Positions 5,424-5,887 of a stretch of 5,887 bases of DNA are shown piece by piece (position 1 is the first letter of the stretch; each line of letters starts with the position of its first letter). Location of the stretch: contig NCCR01000342.1 in assembly GCA_002279765.1 (NCBI GenBank), positions 1 through 5,887 on the forward strand, given 5' to 3'. A program made the position numbers and the translations under genes. This DNA is from Verrucomicrobia bacterium 12-59-8 (GTDB taxonomy: Bacteria > Verrucomicrobiota > Verrucomicrobiae > Verrucomicrobiales > Verrucomicrobiaceae). The notes under the pieces are model-generated. The model saw only the letters and a list, made by a program, of their open reading frames with translations, was not told where the DNA came from and did no database searches.

Positions 5424-5887
5424 ATGACTGTAGCCATCTTGTATCTCATCGCCGGTGTCGTGCTCGCCTGGTTCGGTGGCGAACTCTTTGTCAGAGGCGG
5501 CGTGGGGCTGGCTGCATGGGCGCGCTGGCCCACCGCAGTGATCGGCGTCACCGTCGCGGCATTCGGTACATCCTCCCCCGAACTCATGGTCGCCATTCAT
5601 GCCGCGCGCGATGGCGTGCCGCAGATCTCCCTCGGCGATGTCCTCGGCAGCAACGTCGTCAATGTCTCCCTCGTGCTCGCTCTCGTGCTGTCCTTCTCCG
5701 GCATGAAAGCGGAGGACAGCGGCGTCATGCGCGACTGGTTCGTCTCCCTGCTGGTGCCGGGCATTGTGTATGCCCTGCTCATGGACGGCTGGTTCTCGCG
5801 TTCAGACGCCATGATCATGATGGTCATCTTCTTCGTCTGGATGTTCGTGGTTATCTCTCATGCCCGCGCCCATGCGATCGGGCGTAC
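5424..5887 (+). CDS. Sodium/calcium exchanger (CaCA) family membrane protein, N-terminal part
   Basis: An open frame begins at the ATG at 5424 and leaves the window after 154 complete codons without a stop. The visible part contains hydrophobic spans at about 3-24, 37-60, 78-92, 106-121 and 129-145. Residues 46-80 form the alpha-1 repeat of the cation/calcium exchanger superfamily: AFGTSSPELMVA with E53 in the ion-binding GTSxPE motif, then SLGDVLGSNVVN (69-80). The product is expected to be an inner-membrane antiporter exchanging Ca2+ against Na+, K+ or H+, similar to YrbG-type proteins; the ion cannot be read from sequence. The second alpha repeat should lie beyond the window. The start is chosen because the first membrane span begins right after it, as in relatives. 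No Shine-Dalgarno is seen. A 121-base spacer and a hairpin separate it from the SGNH gene, so it is probably a separate unit. Confidence 0.9.
   Translation, partial: MTVAILYLIAGVVLAWFGGELFVRGGVGLAAWARWPTAVIGVTVAAFGTSSPELMVAIHAARDGVPQISLGDVLGSNVVNVSLVLALVLSFSGMKAEDSGVMRDWFVSLLVPGIVYALLMDGWFSRSDAMIMMVIFFVWMFVVISHARAHAIGR

Noticed and set aside
5322..5827. Minus-strand frames opposite the exchanger gene
   Set aside because: The plus strand carries the conserved GTSxPE and GSN motifs and membrane spans; the minus frames have neither.

Overview
The window looks like a chromosomal segment from a GC-rich member of the Verrucomicrobiota (Verrucomicrobiaceae-like); this is an inference. It rests on three things: a PEP-CTERM sorted surface protein, a secreted ThuA-like protein paired with a secreted SGNH hydrolase (a pairing typical of the Planctomycetota/Verrucomicrobiota group), and short intergenic repeats of a kind common in those genomes. 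No rRNA, tRNA, CRISPR array, transposase or integrase was seen.

Layout. At the left edge (1-197, minus) is the start of a small cysteine-rich protein that runs out of the window. Next on the same strand (284-1078) is a PEP-CTERM protein. It is read from an unusually AT-rich divergent region (about 1079-1241) that holds a good sigma-70-like promoter and a roughly helically phased array of TGTAA pentamers. To the right, the plus strand carries a parvulin-type peptidyl-prolyl isomerase lipoprotein (1242-2145). This gene is broken near 1974-1981 by a frameshift, and about 30 residues expected of the domain are absent. Eight bases later comes a beta-hydroxyacid dehydrogenase family oxidoreductase (2154-2981). 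A 188-base spacer follows with two repeats: an imperfect TCGNNC hexamer array and a REP-like hairpin preceded by GTAG. Then comes a tight pair, the ThuA-like protein (3170-4000) and the LamG-like/SGNH hydrolase (4004-5302), closed by a perfect 8-bp hairpin. The right edge holds the first 154 codons of a sodium/calcium exchanger family membrane protein (5424-5887).

How the genes may work together. The ThuA/SGNH pair has a 3-base gap and both products carry signal peptides, so they are probably co-transcribed and act outside the cytoplasm on carbohydrate-derived material. The isomerase and dehydrogenase are close enough to be co-transcribed but share no obvious pathway. The PEP-CTERM protein implies an exosortase/EPS export system elsewhere in the genome. 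None of the seven start codons has a recognisable Shine-Dalgarno sequence. No clear multi-gene novel system is visible. The most notable items are the broken isomerase, the REP-like element, the phased TGTAA array and the cysteine-rich gene at the edge.
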